A stretch of 64,000 nt of DNA from Carettochelys insculpta. Lineage: Eukaryota > Chordata > Testudines > Carettochelyidae. Both the position numbers and the translations under genes were made by a program. How positions within the stretch are numbered: the stretch's first letter is position 1; each line of letters starts with the position of its first letter. Positions 35,593 through 46,970 of this stretch are shown here, piece by piece. Under the pieces are notes generated by a model. That model was not told the DNA's origin. It saw only the letters and a list, made by a program, of their open reading frames with translations, and made no database searches. The stretch spans positions 182,202,798-182,266,797 of the forward strand of contig NC_134138.1 of assembly GCF_033958435.1 (NCBI RefSeq). The letters run 5' to 3'.

Positions 35593-36292
35593 AGCTGTGT
35601 CTACACGTGCACGCTACTTCGAAGTAGCGGCACTAACTTCGAAATAGCGCCCGTCACGGCTACATGCGCCGGGCGCTATTTCGAAGTTAACTTCGACGTT
35701 AGGCGGCGAGACATCGAAGTCGCTAACCCCAGGAGGGGATAGGAATAGTGCCTTACTTCGACGTTCAACGTCGAAGTAGGGACCGTGTAGTCGTTGCGCG
35801 TCCCGCAACTTCGAAATAGCGGGGTCTGCCATGGCGGCCATCAGCTGAGGGGTTGAGAGATGCTCTCTCTCGAGCCCCTGCGGGGCTCTATGGTCACCGT
35901 GGGCAGCAGTCCTTAGCCCAGGGCTTCTGGCTGCTGCTGCGGCAGCTGGGGATCCATGCTGCAGGCACAGGGTCTGCAACCAGTTGTCGGCTCTGTGGAT
36001 CTTGTGTTGTTTAGTGCAACTGTGTCTGGAAGGGGCCCTTTAAGGGAGCGGCTTGCTGTTGAGTCCGCCCTGTGACCTTGTCTGCAGCTGTTCCTGGCAC
36101 CCTTATTTCGATGTGTGCTACTTTGGCATGTAGACGTTCCCTCGCAGCGCCTATTTCGATGTGGTGCCACGCAACGTCGAAGTTGAACATCGACGTTGCC
36201 AGCCCTGGAGGACGTGTAGACGTTACTCATCGAAATAGGTTGCTACATTGAAATAAGCTATTTTGATGTTGTCTTCACGTGTAGACGTAGCC
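35593..36292 (+). mobile_element. Mini-Harbinger copy E (700 bp)
   Basis: It starts AGCTGTGTCTACACGTG and ends CACGTGTAGACGTAGCC, with TTT flanking (35590-35592, 36293-36295). It is slightly shorter than the others because of a small deletion in the right arm near 36228-36240. It contains the CCTTACTTCGACGTT palindrome region (35753 onward) and the CCCTTTAAGGG box (36038-36048). Confidence 0.88.
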
Positions 36293-36763
36293 TTTGGGTC
36301 CAGTTTTTAAGCAGGCTAAAGCTTATGGCGTTTGTACCTAGGGTCCTGGCTGGCCCAATAAACTGAAGGATGACAGTGGCAGAATTCTGATCTGCATTCG
36401 TGTTTGGACTTTGAGCACTTTCAGAGTTCAGGGCTATGGGAAATTATGGTTTGGCTTTGAATTCACTTCCAGTTTTTGATTAGAGGGCTTCATGCTATGT
36501 TGGTTCTGTAGGCAAAGTCCATTGCCCACAAGGGGCACTTTGCATTGCTCAATCCACCCTCACTGGGCAGCGCACTTCTAAAGCCTCCCTAAGGCTGTGT
36601 GCCCCCCCTTGCATCTCAACCCGTTCCATGGGTTCTGTATGATCCCTATTTCCCCTCCTCCTATGCCACTGTCCCTATGCCAGAAGCTATGTGTGCCCCC
36701 TTTTCCCATATGTAGGGCTTTGCATCCTCCATTTTCCCTCTTGCCATAGTATTGTGTGGTTGT

Positions 36764-36945
36764 AGGGAGATAGCTCAGTGGTTTGTGCATTGGCCTGCTA
36801 AACCTAGGGATGTGAGCTCAATCCTTGAGAAGGCCTTTTAGGGACTGGGGCAAATAGATGTTAGGGATGGTGCTTGGTCCTGCTAAGAGGGCAGGGAACC
36901 AGACTAGATGACCTCCTGAGGTCCCTTCCAGCTCCAAGAGATGTG
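36764..36945 (+). mobile_element. tRNA-derived SINE (turtle Pol III type)
   Basis: GGGAGATAGCTCAGTGGTTT is the tRNA-like A-box start (A box at about 36771). GAGCTCAATCC at 36814-36824 is a B box (one change from GGTTCAATCC-type). The unit then runs into a tail TTGGTCCTGC...GACCTCCTGAGGTCCCTTCCAG (36874-36932). That tail matches the CR1 3' end at 39659-39718. The tRNA-unrelated tail and its CR1 likeness are what I know of the tortoise SINE. It would be transcribed by Pol III and mobilised by CR1-type machinery. The target duplication is unclear. Confidence 0.85.
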
Positions 36946-37484
36946 ATGTGATGTTATTTCTCTCTCTATCAAATAGCAGGGGCTTTATGTCTCCCCTATG
37001 ACCTGCACCCTAATACTACTGTACTCTTTTTTGTCCCCTGCCATGGCAAGGGATCTTTATTCCCATCTCTGCCCCTTGTAAAAGACTTTGTGTGCCCCTC
37101 ATTTCTTCTTCCTCCATACCAGGTTCCTTTTTTACTTTTCTCACCACCATGTCAGGGTTCTGAGTACACTCCCTCCTCCCGGCTCCTTTATTTCTTTTCT
37201 GTCTGGGAGGGAAGCCCTTCATATCAACATTTAAATTATATTAGGATGATAAGCAAGTCTGAGCCTGGGGTGCTATTATTCTGGAAGGTGTTAATGGCCG
37301 TGTCACTATTTCTTTGATCTAGTGACAATTTCAGACCTGCTTGAACAGACGGATCAGCTGACCAGACATCAGTGACTTCTAGTGTCTCCCTGTTCCACTT
37401 TCTGTTTTGATTTTCATCAAAATCTATACATAGTCTCAGCAGAATGCAATTTTTACACTTTTTATGTTTTCAACAGATATCTAT

Positions 37485-39745
37485 TTCAAGGTGGAAGGCA
37501 GCTTGGGTGAAAGTGATCATGAAATCATAGAGTTCACAATTCTAAGGAAGGGTTGAAGGGAGAACAGCAAAGTAGAGAAAATGGATTTCAGGAAGGCGGA
37601 TTTTGGTAAATTCAGAGAGCTGGTAGGTAAGGTTCCATGGGAAGCAAGACTGAGGGGAAAAACAACGGAAGAGAGTTGGCAGTTTTTCAAAGGGACATTA
37701 TTAAGGACCCAGAAGCAAGATATTCCACTGCGTAGGAAAAATAGAAATATGGCAAAAGACTGCCTTGGCTTAACCAGGAGACCTTGCATGATCTCAAAAT
37801 AAAAAAGGAATCATATAAATATGGAAATTAGGACAAATTACAGAAGATGAATATAGGCAAACAACACAGGAATATAGGGGCAAGATTAGAAAGGCAAAGG
37901 CACAAAATGAGCTCAAACTAGCTACAGGCATAAAGGGAAACAAGAAGACTGTTTATAAATACATTAGAAGCAAGAGGAAGACCAAGGACAGGATAGGTCC
38001 ATTTCTCAGTGAGGAAGGATAAACAGTAACAGGAAACTTGGAAATGGCAGAGATACTTAATGACTTCTTTGTTTTGGTCTTCACTGAGAAGTCTGATGAA
38101 GGAATGCCCAACATAGTGAATGCTAGTGGGAAAGGGGTTGGGTTAGAAGATAAAATAAAAAAAGAACAAGTTAAAAATCACTTAGAAAAGTTAGATGTCT
38201 GCAAGTCACCAGGGCCTGATTAAATGAAACCTAGAATACTCAAGGAGCTGATAGAGGGGGTATCTGAGCCTTTAGCTATCATCTTTGGAAAATCATGGGA
38301 GACAGGAGAGATTCCAGCAGACTGGAAAAAGGCAAATATAGTGCCCATCTATAAAAAGGGGAATAAGAATAACCCAGGAAACTACAGGCCAGTCAGCTTA
38401 ACTTCTGTGCCAGGAAAATTAATGGAACAAGTAATTAAGGAAAACATTTGCAAACACTTGGAAGGTGATAAGGTGACAGGGAACAGCCAGTATGGATCTG
38501 TAAAGAACAAATCATGTCAAACCAATCTGATAGCTTTCTTTGATGGGATAATGAGCCTTGTGGATAAGGAAGAAGCAGTGGATATGGTACACCTAGATTT
38601 TAGTAAGGCATTTGATACAGTCTCACACGGTATTCTTATCAATAAACTTGGCAAATACAACTTAGATGGGGCTACTATAAGGTGGCTGGGAAACAGGCTG
38701 CATAACCGTACTCAGAGAGTAGTTATTAATGGTTCTCAATCCTGCTGGAAAGGTATAACAAGTGGAGTTGTGCAGGGGTATGTTTTGGGACCGATTCTGT
38801 TCAATATCTTCGTCAATGACTTAGATATTGCCATAGAAAGTTTGCTTATAAAGTTTGCAGATGATACCAAGGTGGGGTTGCAACTGCTTTGGAGGATAAG
38901 GTCAAAATTCAAAATGATCTGAACAAATTGGACAAATGGTCTGAGGTAAACAGGATGATGTTTAATAAAGACAAATGCATAGTGCTCCACTTAGGAAGGA
39001 ACAATGAGTTTCACACATACAGAATGGGAAGCAAGTGTCTAGGGAAGAGTATGGCAGAAAGGAACCTAAGGGTTATAGTGGACCACAAACTACATATGAG
39101 TCAAAGTGTGACGCTGTTGCAAAAAAAACAAACATGATTCTGGGATTCATTAATAGGTGTGTTGTGAACAAGACACAAGAAGTCATTCTTCTGCCCTACT
39201 CTGTGCTGGTTAGGCCTCAGTTGGAGTGTTGTGTCCAGTTCTGGGCACCTCATTTCAAGAAAGATGTGGAGAAATTGGAGATAGTCCAGAAAAGAGCAAC
39301 AAAAATGATCAAAGGTCTAGTGAACATGACCTATGAAGGAAGGCTGACAGAATTGGGCTTGTTTAATTTGGAAAAGAGAAGATTGAGGGGTGACATGATA
39401 GCGGTTTTCAGATATCTAAAAGGATGTCATGAGGAGGAGGGAGAAAATTTGTACTTCTTGGCCTCTGAGGATAGAACAAGAAGCAATGGCCTTAAACTGC
39501 AGCAAGGGAGGTTTAGGCTGGACATTAGGAAAAAGTTCTTTGCTGTCAGGGTGGTCAAACACTGGAATAAATTGCCTAGGGAGGTTGTGGAGTCTCTGTC
39601 CCTGGACACATTTAAGAACAGGTTAGATAAACGTCTGTCAGGGCTGATTTAGACAGTACTTGGTCCTGCCATGAGGGAAGGGAGCTGGACTCAATGACCT
39701 CTCAAGGTCCCTTCCAGTCCCAGTATTCTATGATTCTATGATTAT
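37485..39745 (+). mobile_element. CR1 LINE copy, 5'-truncated
   Basis: It begins inside the endonuclease (...ESDHEIIEF, the C-terminal SDH motif) and continues through reverse transcriptase to the CR1 3' untranslated tail. It ends with repeated ATTCTATG units at 39724-39742. The reading frame is broken several times (37556 stop, 38221 stop, a frameshift near 38880, and another near 39120). It is an old, dead copy on the plus strand. The 3' tail is the one shared with the SINE at 36764-36945. Confidence 0.92.
37489..39652 (+). pseudogene. CR1 endonuclease/reverse transcriptase, broken
   Basis: The segments are 37489-37556 (endonuclease end), 37581-37802, 38038-38223, 38224-38922 (reverse transcriptase with NYRPVSLTSVPGKL, FDTVSHGIL and the catalytic FADD), 38889-39137, and 39035-39652. 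The adjoining pieces are in different frames. GVPQGS is changed to GVVQGY, so a conserved motif is also damaged. The protein family copies CR1 RNA into DNA at a nicked target. This copy cannot make it. Confidence 0.9.
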
Positions 39746-40830
39746 TTGGAAACCTTCTTAGGGTTTTGTCAATTTGTAATTTTCACAGTTGCACAATATG
39801 AGGTGGGTGTCAGGCAATCAATCTTTAATGACCATAGATATTGAGATTCAAAAAGTTAGAATTTAAAACACAGATTATCAATGTCACATATCAAAATATA
39901 TGAAGTAAACATCCTTAAACTCTAAAAATTTTTCAAGCAGTATTTTTCTTGATTTATCTCTAAACATGACTTCTTATAGATGAAATATTTTCTCAGTTTG
40001 TATTCACAATAAAATTGATGTTTACTGACATTGACTGCTAAAAATACATTTTTTTCAAGAGTATCTATGGGCCATTGATTACTGGAGCATTTTTGGAATT
40101 GATCAGCTGCAGCATTTGCTTGTTATCACATTACATCCACACAGAGGATAACGAAAAAAAAAGGAAATGCCATCAAGTTGAGCAGACTGTCTTGCTTTGC
40201 TTTGCCAATATTTATCTTGTTTTAGTGGTTGTCAATGAAACTAAAAATTGGTCAGGATTCAAAAACTGATTTGACATTTATATGGATAAAAAGAATATCT
40301 GCCATTATATCAGGCAAAGTAAAAAAAAAACCATAAGTGTATAAACTCTCATGTTGCAGGATGAAAAGCAACCATTAACTGCTCAGTGTTAGGAAGACAC
40401 TTCCCCTCTGAGGAAGTTGTTTCGTAATTGTCCATTACAGGGATTTTTATATCTTCCTTTAAAGCATCTAGAACTAGTATCTGTGGGAGACAAGATACTC
40501 CCTTAGGTGTGGTTTCATGTGGTATTCCTATCCTCCTATGACCTAACCTAATGAGGACATTGTGCAACATCATGGAATTCATGAGTATTCAAGTGCAAGG
40601 TAATGTTCACTGCAAAGAACTATTTAAACTATTCATAACTATTGCTAAGTTCTGCATTAATTATAACTGGAGCTGACTGAATAGCATAAAAACCTGTTCA
40701 AAAACATCTCTCATCAAATAAGAATCTGGGCTTTGAGTCAGACTTTTTCATTGCCAGCTGTTTGTGAGAGTTAGTATAACAGGAATTTTGTTTGTACAAA
40801 TTTTCACAAACTGTATTTGCTGAACAGAGA
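39746..40830. other. Non-coding stretch, no gene seen
   Basis: AT-rich with no transposon ends or exons I can name. Confidence 0.55.
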
Positions 40831-41089
40831 TGCTACATCTACACTAAAGTGTGATTTCAAAAGTCACCCTTTCGCAAATGATGAACTGAAAAATGGCCTT
40901 TCGAAATACAGTGTCCACACACGAGCAGAGGCTGGTGCTTCCTATCCAACCTTTCGAAAGGGCGAGGCACTCTTTCGAAATAGAGCATCTACACTGTCCC
41001 AAGTGCCCTTTCAAAAGAAAGGACCAGGAAACACCATGGACAGGGTCACATGCCAGACACGCCCTTCTGTGGTTACACCGGTTGCCTCC

Positions 41090-41096
41090 TTAAAGG
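41090..41096 (+). promoter_or_regulatory. TTAAAGG box before the dead transposase
   Basis: It lies 93 bp upstream of the remnant start ATG (41183). The same word at a similar distance precedes the transposase and Myb gene in the intact Harbinger, and it is in the fragment at 30925. Confidence 0.3.
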
Positions 41097-41182
41097 GGCC
41101 CTCCCTAATAGTCTCCTGCTGCACAGCACAAGGCCTGCAGAGCTGCCGTGAGCCCTGCAGATGCTAGTGCAGACAAGGCACA

Positions 41183-42590
41183 ATGGACCTGCAGCAGCAG
41201 CTTGAGCTGCTTCTGGCCATCACCAGCAGCGTGGTCACCCTGTTGTCCTAAGCAATGGCAGCTGCCCTCCATCTCCTGCTGGGGTCTGTCCCCTAGCACA
41301 AACATGGAACCCCTCGACCCACAACTCCTCTGGCATCCCCCTCCACCCTGGGGTTCGCCACCGACTCTGGAGCTACCCCAGTAGCACTGAGTGACGGGAG
41401 CACCTGGCCATGGAGGAATGGGATGATGACAGGTTGCTCCAGAATTTTTGGATGTGGTGGCAGATGTTCCTGGAGCTCTGTCAGTGGCTAGCACCTTCAT
41501 TGTGGCATCAGGAAACCCAGATGTGGCACACCCTCCTCATTGAAAACAGGGTCGTGATAGCTGTCTGGAAATTGGCCTGTCTGGATAGCTATCACTCTGT
41601 GAGCCACCAGTTTGGGTTGGGCAAGGCCACAGTCGGGGCTGTCTTCATGGAGATAAGGCAAGCTCAGGCCACACACCCACCAGGGGAGGGTGATCTCAGG
41701 AAAGGGGCCACATCAGTGTCCAAGAGTCCAGGAGGGTCCTGGAGGTGGGAGGGGGGCTGGAGGCTGGGGGGCCTGGCAAGTCCTGCATGCCCTCATGTGT
41801 GCATATGTCCTCCATCTCATGCAGGTGGTGTGGGCATTGAAAGCCATGATCCTGCAAAGGGTGATCTGCATGGAGGATGTGGATGTGGCCATCACTGGCT
41901 TCACAGTGCTTGGGTTCCCAAACTGTTTTGGCACCCTGGACAAGACCCATATTCCGATCTGTGCCCTGGAACACAGAGGGGGCCACTATATAAACAGAAA
42001 GGGGTACCATTCTCTGGTGCTCCAGTCCATGGTGGACAGCAGGAGCTGTTTCCAGGACATTTATGTTGGCTGGCCTGGCCACACCCATGATGCATCGGTG
42101 TTTAGAAACTCTGGGCTGTGCTGCTGCATGGAGGCAGGGACTTATATCCCCAGAGGGAGGTACCACTCGGATACACCACATTTCCCTTAGGTGTGGTGGT
42201 GGATGCTGCCTAAACCCTCCAGGCCTGGCTCATGCAGCCTAATACGGGTCACCCCAACCCTAGCCTGGAACACCTCAACTGCCAGCTGAACTACACTTGA
42301 AACATGGTGGAGTGCACATCTGGGCTGCTGAAGGGCCAGTGGCACTCGCTTCTAGCACACCTGCAGGTGGGCCTCCTGAATGTCCCCCAAGTGGTGGGCA
42401 CCTGCGGGGCTCTCCATTATATTGTGGAGAGTAAGGGGGAAGCCTTCATCCAGGGTGCGTGGCTGAGTCTGGACCAGGCTACCAAAAGCTGGCACCTGCC
42501 CCCAGCTGCCAAGATGGGGTCCGCATACAGGCGGCCGTCCGTGAGCACTTTGCTCAGGGGATCCACTGGTCACTGCCCCGGCCACCCCTA
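41183..42590 (+). pseudogene. Dead HARBI1-like transposase
   Basis: The start is MDLQQQLEL at 41183, echoing MDPQQQQQLEV of the intact enzyme. A stop follows quickly. The N-terminal helix-turn-helix survives at 41410-41650 (SYHSVSHQFGLGKATVGAVF). The donor is damaged: GAG is followed by ATAAGG where the intact copy has GTAAGA. The second exon starts after CATCTCATGCAG (41824). It keeps D in TLDKTHIPI (the intact copy has DGTH), plus NRKGYHS, WPGHTHD and VVVDAA. A stop follows VVVDAA, and another precedes the E-containing MVECTSGLLKGQW segment at 42304. It ends near 42590. Several stops make it non-functional. Confidence 0.85.
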
Positions 42591-42879
42591 GCAGGTCCCC
42601 CGCACACTCTCCTTCTCTCCCTCACACTGCCCCTCACCAGCACCCTCCAAGCACACAGGAACTGTGGAGAAAATAAAGTATATCCCATTTAACAAAACTG
42701 TGAAGTTATTAACAACATAGAACAGAGCCATATAACTACATACCCATGGGGAAGGGTGAGCAAACTATTTACATTAGGGCAGGGCACATGGCTGCAGCTC
42801 ATGGTGGGGCCTTATTGCAGGGAACGGGTGGAGGGCCCGGAGCCTTACCATCCCTGGGCTCAGCACCCTCCTGTAGATC

Positions 42880-43135
42880 AGTGTTACCGTTGGGGCTAGG
42901 ATGGGGTGGGAAGGATAGGGTGGTAGGGTTGGGGCTGTGCCTTCAGGGGGTCCTCTTCAGGGAGGCTGGCAGAGGGAGAGTCAGCAGGAGGGGGTAGCTG
43001 CGCCAGGAGCTCCCTGAAGCTGCCCACCACAGCCTCAGGGTCCCATCAATTCCCCCCAGGCTGCCCACCGCCAGGTCACTTCGGCCTCCTCCAGTCGGAG
43101 AGGCCATTCCGTGACCTTGACCTGGTGCTGAGCAG
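42880..43135 (-). pseudogene. Remnant of the Myb-like gene, last exon
   Basis: On the minus strand, TWRWAAWGELMG (about 43038-43073) aligns by eye with ALAWRQEAWGAYMQ of the intact Myb-like protein. The preceding LEEAEV and the downstream proline/acid-rich tail also fit. A stop follows three codons later. The DNA-binding part was not found. The convergent position relative to the transposase remnant supports the call. Confidence 0.5.
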
Positions 43136-43794
43136 AAGCAGTGAGGTTGACATCCTCTGTGCTCTGCCTTTGGCCTCCTCCATGGGCATCAGGTCCCCAT
43201 CTCCCATCCGAGCGCAGGGCAGCCTTGGGGGATCAAGGAGCCAGAAGGGGTCCCCAGGCTTATGACTTTAGATTAGCAAAGGACCTAGCACCAGTAGGAA
43301 AAGTCCACAGAAGAAAAACATTAATGATGTGTGTGAGTGAGGGAGCAGCTTATATAGGTGAGCTATAAATAAAAAATTCCTAGGGCCCAGATTATACTAA
43401 CCGTCACATGGAGTGTCCCAAGGCCTGCACAAGAGCAGTCCTAGTGTTTCATAAAGGAGAGGGTTTAGAATCCTAGTCCTTCCATCCTTCCACAGACAGG
43501 AAGCAGACACTGTTCCCTCTTGAAGTATTGTACAGCTGCAGTGCTGTCCTGGGACTCCTGAAAACTTTGTGCTTGTCTGAAGCATTCATCTGAAGTGCCT
43601 ACAAGACCGTCTACTGAGGGCTCATTTGCAGGTCAACAACTGAGGCCTAGGATCATTTCATGTGGAATGATGAGAAAATGAGATGTGCAAAAGGTACATA
43701 ACCAGCACTAGTCTCTGTTTACCCTTTTTTGGAGATAGAAAGCAGAAGAAATCCATTAAATTAGGACAGCCTTGAACAGCATCCTCACCTGCTG

Positions 43795-43868
43795 TAAATA
43801 GGCATAGCTCAATTGACTTCAACGAGTGTTCAATAGAGCTATGTTGATTTATACCAACTATGGGATAT
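43795..43868. repeat. Short palindromic amniote repeat
   Basis: TAAATAGGCATAGCTC is followed by GAGCTATGTTGATTTA, an imperfect inverse, around TTGACTTCAA. It belongs with 2320-2398 and 15329-15425. Confidence 0.55.
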
Positions 43869-44439
43869 GCCTCAAGAAATTTAAATTTAATAAAAAGATA
43901 TTTATTTCAGTGCATAATTTTACATTAGAATGCCAGTCCTGTGGATATTATTGAGGAAAATACAGTGGTGAACATATAAGTACACACAGAAGGATTGGAT
44001 TTTTATAAGTAAATATCACCAAACATCAATCAATTGTGCATACATGCAAGAAAAAATGTTTCCATCAATAACAATAAAAATATACAGATAGGAAAAAGTA
44101 AGAAAAATGCTTCTAAATAACATATTAGAGTTTGATTTGAAGATATTTACTGTGCATACGTTGGCATGTGATGTTGACAACTGGTGTTTCAATAAAATGT
44201 TCACTTTTTAAATCTTATCTTGTATTATCAATAAATAAATATTGTCTGGCACACTCCCAGTGTCTGAGTGTCACATTATGAATGCAGTTCAGACCAGTGA
44301 GAGGTTGTTTCACCTCTCCTGTACACTAAATTCCATAAAATGTTCTGCAGCTGTAATTCCATCTCTGGATGTCCCCAGCCAGCATATACACTGGTAATGA
44401 GTGTCTGTGGGCTGACCAGCTCAGATTCAGTGATCCTGA

Positions 44440-44610
44440 CTTCAGCAGGAAGCTTGTTATACCAATCACACTCTGGTTTCCACCAGCCTTGGTTACTGCT
44501 AGCTAAGTGACCCCAACATACCCCCCCAGTCCCAAATTTCCCCAAAAATGTCTGCCCTGATATGTCCAGCCTTCTCCTGGAACATTCAGAGGTATAATAA
44601 GGTCCATTGC
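44440..44610. repeat. Dispersed repeat block shared with 54200-54375
   Basis: CACTCTGGTTTCCACCAGCC, CCTTGGTTACTGCTAGC, CCAACATACCCCCCCAGTCC and CCTGGAACATTCAGAGG correspond in order to CACTCTGGCTTCCACCAGCC, CCTTGCTTACTATTTGC, CCAAACATACTCCCCACTC and CCTGAACAGTTCATAC at 54255-54370. It may be part of an endogenous retrovirus or LTR. The class is not resolved. Confidence 0.5.
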
Positions 44611-45629
44611 TCTTTTTAACAGGCAAAAGCACAGCAGCTTGTTGCTCTAACTTTAGTCCACAGTAAGTGAATCACAGCACTAAGCTGATTTAGAATAAAA
44701 GTAAAGCAAAGTGTATTTAATCAAATAAAAGTTAAAGAATAAAGGATAAAGTTAGAAATGGCTATACAATGTAAAGACTTTCTAATAATTAAAACTAACG
44801 TTGAACCAAGACCATAGTTTTTTTTAAATCTTACTGCACTTCCTTGTTTAATTCTTTTGTCTCTAAGGGTGAAAGATAGCTTTAGATTCTTTGCCTGTTT
44901 CTTTTATAGTCCAGTGAACTTTTGAAGTGGATCATGCTCAAGGTTGAGTGCCCCTGCTGTGAGGCAAGAGGATGGAGAAGGTTCCATGCTGGTTGGTTTC
45001 CCATTGGTACTTACTACCCTGTAAATTTGTCTGTGTTTGGAGCCTCCAATAGGCCAATGAAAAGCCCCTTGGTTATCATTGCAGCTGGATGGAGGTGATG
45101 GTGGGTTCTTTTTGTTTGTCTGGAAAGAAAACTCTTTACCCACTTACAGACCTGTCTTGTTCACATATATTTTGTAACGTACTACAGAGGGAATTCATAA
45201 CCTTACACATAATATTATCACTTGCATTTTAAAGTTATAGTAGTAACCAGTGTGTTATGAACCTGCATATGATGCCCTTCGATACATATTATGAACAAAT
45301 ACTAGGGTGTGAAAGTTGGGGTACCTAGGATCAAATGTGAACATATAAATAAATAACAATTAAAAGCCTTTTTCACCGCAGTGAACATTTAAATCTATAA
45401 AAGTTAATGCTTAAAAATAAACATTGACATTATTTACTTAAATTGTTTAAAAAAATGGAATTCTACTATGCAGATCTTGATTCTTCATTCCCAATATCTT
45501 GTGTTGGCATTTATACTCTCATTTAAAGTAGGTGTAAATTGGAGGCATTCTGATTTGGCACCAGATGTGATACCCTGCTGCATTCTCTTTATACTGGTAT
45601 CAATGATAATACAAGACACAGTGTAGTGA

Positions 45630-46735
45630 GCTGGTCTGGCCTCCTGCTGACTCAGAGGCAGAGGAGGCTGCGCAGAGGCCCTGGTGGGCGGGCCTGGAGC
45701 CAGAACACCAGTGGCCTGCCCCTCAGAGCGCAGGGCCTAGATCCAGAAGGGCCAAGGGCAGGGCTCAGGACCCAGTAAAGCCTGGGCCTCCAGGCAGGGA
45801 GGGAGCGCCTTCGCGAGCTCCCCGGCACCAGGGGCAGAGAGCCCGCTACCACCCGACCAGTCCGGAGGAGCAAGCCCCCAGCGGCCGAGACCAGCCAGGC
45901 CAGCCACGGATCCGGATGCCCCAGGGGACCTACCCGGACTTCCCAGACCTGCCAGGACCCTCACGCCGCTGGAGACCCCCTGCCTTGGAGGAAACCCCGG
46001 GGCCTGCCAGACCGAGGGCAAGCGACCCCGAGGCCCCAGGAGTGGCCTGTCCTGGAGCTCCGGCGGACCCCAGCAGCCCCCAGGCCCAGGATCACCTCGG
46101 GCCTACTGTGCTACCGCCACCAGACTACCCCAGTGATGTGGACATGACCGACTGGCCGGAGCCCCCAAAGGTGGACGATCTGGAGGGGACCAACCCAGTG
46201 GGACCCCCTGACCAGATGGACTGGGACCTTCCCCTGGTGGAGGCAGAGGTAGGAAGTGGCCCGGGGAACGACGCTCTCGAACCCATGGTGGTATGTTGCG
46301 GCCTGGATCCCCACCGCCGTGGTCGTGTGTGAGTGACCCACAGGGCCCTGGGCTGGGTCGCAGTGGAGTGGGAGGGCCTGCGACCCCCTACGCCCCTCCT
46401 TGACAGGGCAAGCCCTTGCTGGGCCTGTGCTCCAAACCCTTGTGCTGCTGCTCTGCCCCAAACTGAGGGCTGGGCTTGTACTCCAAACCCTTGTGAACTG
46501 CTGCCCTGCCCTGGACTGAGGGCTGGGCCGGGCTTGTATTGTAAACTGTGAACTGCTGCCCTGCCCTGGACTGAGGGCTGGGCCTGGGTTGTAACCCCTT
46601 TTTTGTTGCTGCGCCGTCCTGAGCCAAGGGCCGGGCTTCCCAGGACCGCCAGTGGCTGTGGTCCCCTCCGGAGCTACAGGCACTGCCCTAGCGCTGGACC
46701 CCTACACACAGGACAAGGGAGAATCAGGGTCCAAA
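45630..46735 (+). other. GC-rich island with an unassigned 138-codon frame and tandem repeats
   Basis: A sharp GC-rich island sits in AT-rich surroundings. A plus-strand frame (45916-46332, 138 codons) is rich in proline and acidic residues and includes DYPSDVDMTDWPEPPKVDDL. I do not recognise it. Downstream, 46420-46620 holds about four units of 51-55 bp, anchored by ACTGAGGGCTGGG at 46462, 46515 and 46570. The whole looks like part of an interspersed element (possibly the 3' part of an LTR retroelement) rather than a host gene. No splice-supported extension was found. Confidence 0.4.
46420..46625 (+). repeat. Tandem repeat, period about 53 bp
   Basis: The units contain CTGAGGGCTGGGC, then TTGTA...AACC/CTGTG, then CTGCTGCCCTGCCCTGG. 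Spacing of the anchor is 53 and 55 bp, with a weaker fourth unit at 46621. Confidence 0.75.
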
Positions 46736-46970
46736 AATTCATTATTACTGAGATATTACTGGCTCCAACAATAGTCCTTAATTGCACAGAGAATCTCTCT
46801 CAAATAAGGTCGTTTAATTTTGTACTCAGTGTGTCTTTGTAAGTTTTATAAAAATGACATTGATGACGTTATTATGATGATGTATAACTTGTATCACCAC
46901 AGTGTCTAGGAGACTGAGTCACGGACAGGATCCTGTCATGCTAGGCACGGTTCAAACACAGAACAAAAAG

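Larger units (their letters stand above)
40831..43265 (+). mobile_element. Second Harbinger family, dead and right-truncated copy
   Basis: The left end TGCTACATCTACACTAAAG leads into CTTTCGAAA-rich subterminal sequence (40906, 40951, 40974). A TTAAAGG box sits at 41090. A transposase remnant follows on the plus strand and a Myb-like remnant on the minus strand. The gene order is the mirror of the element at 24846-29457. No right inverted repeat was found before AT-rich flanking sequence resumes near 43265, so the right edge is approximate. It is much older than the intact element. Confidence 0.75.
43270..45629. other. Non-coding stretch with two old repeats
   Basis: No gene. A palindromic remnant (43795-43868) and a block shared with 54200-54375 (44440-44610) are annotated separately. 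Confidence 0.5.

Noticed and set aside
36771..36836. A functional tRNA gene at the A-box/B-box sequence
   Set aside because: The body does not close into a standard cloverleaf by eye, and it runs straight into the CR1-like tail. It is the head of a SINE.
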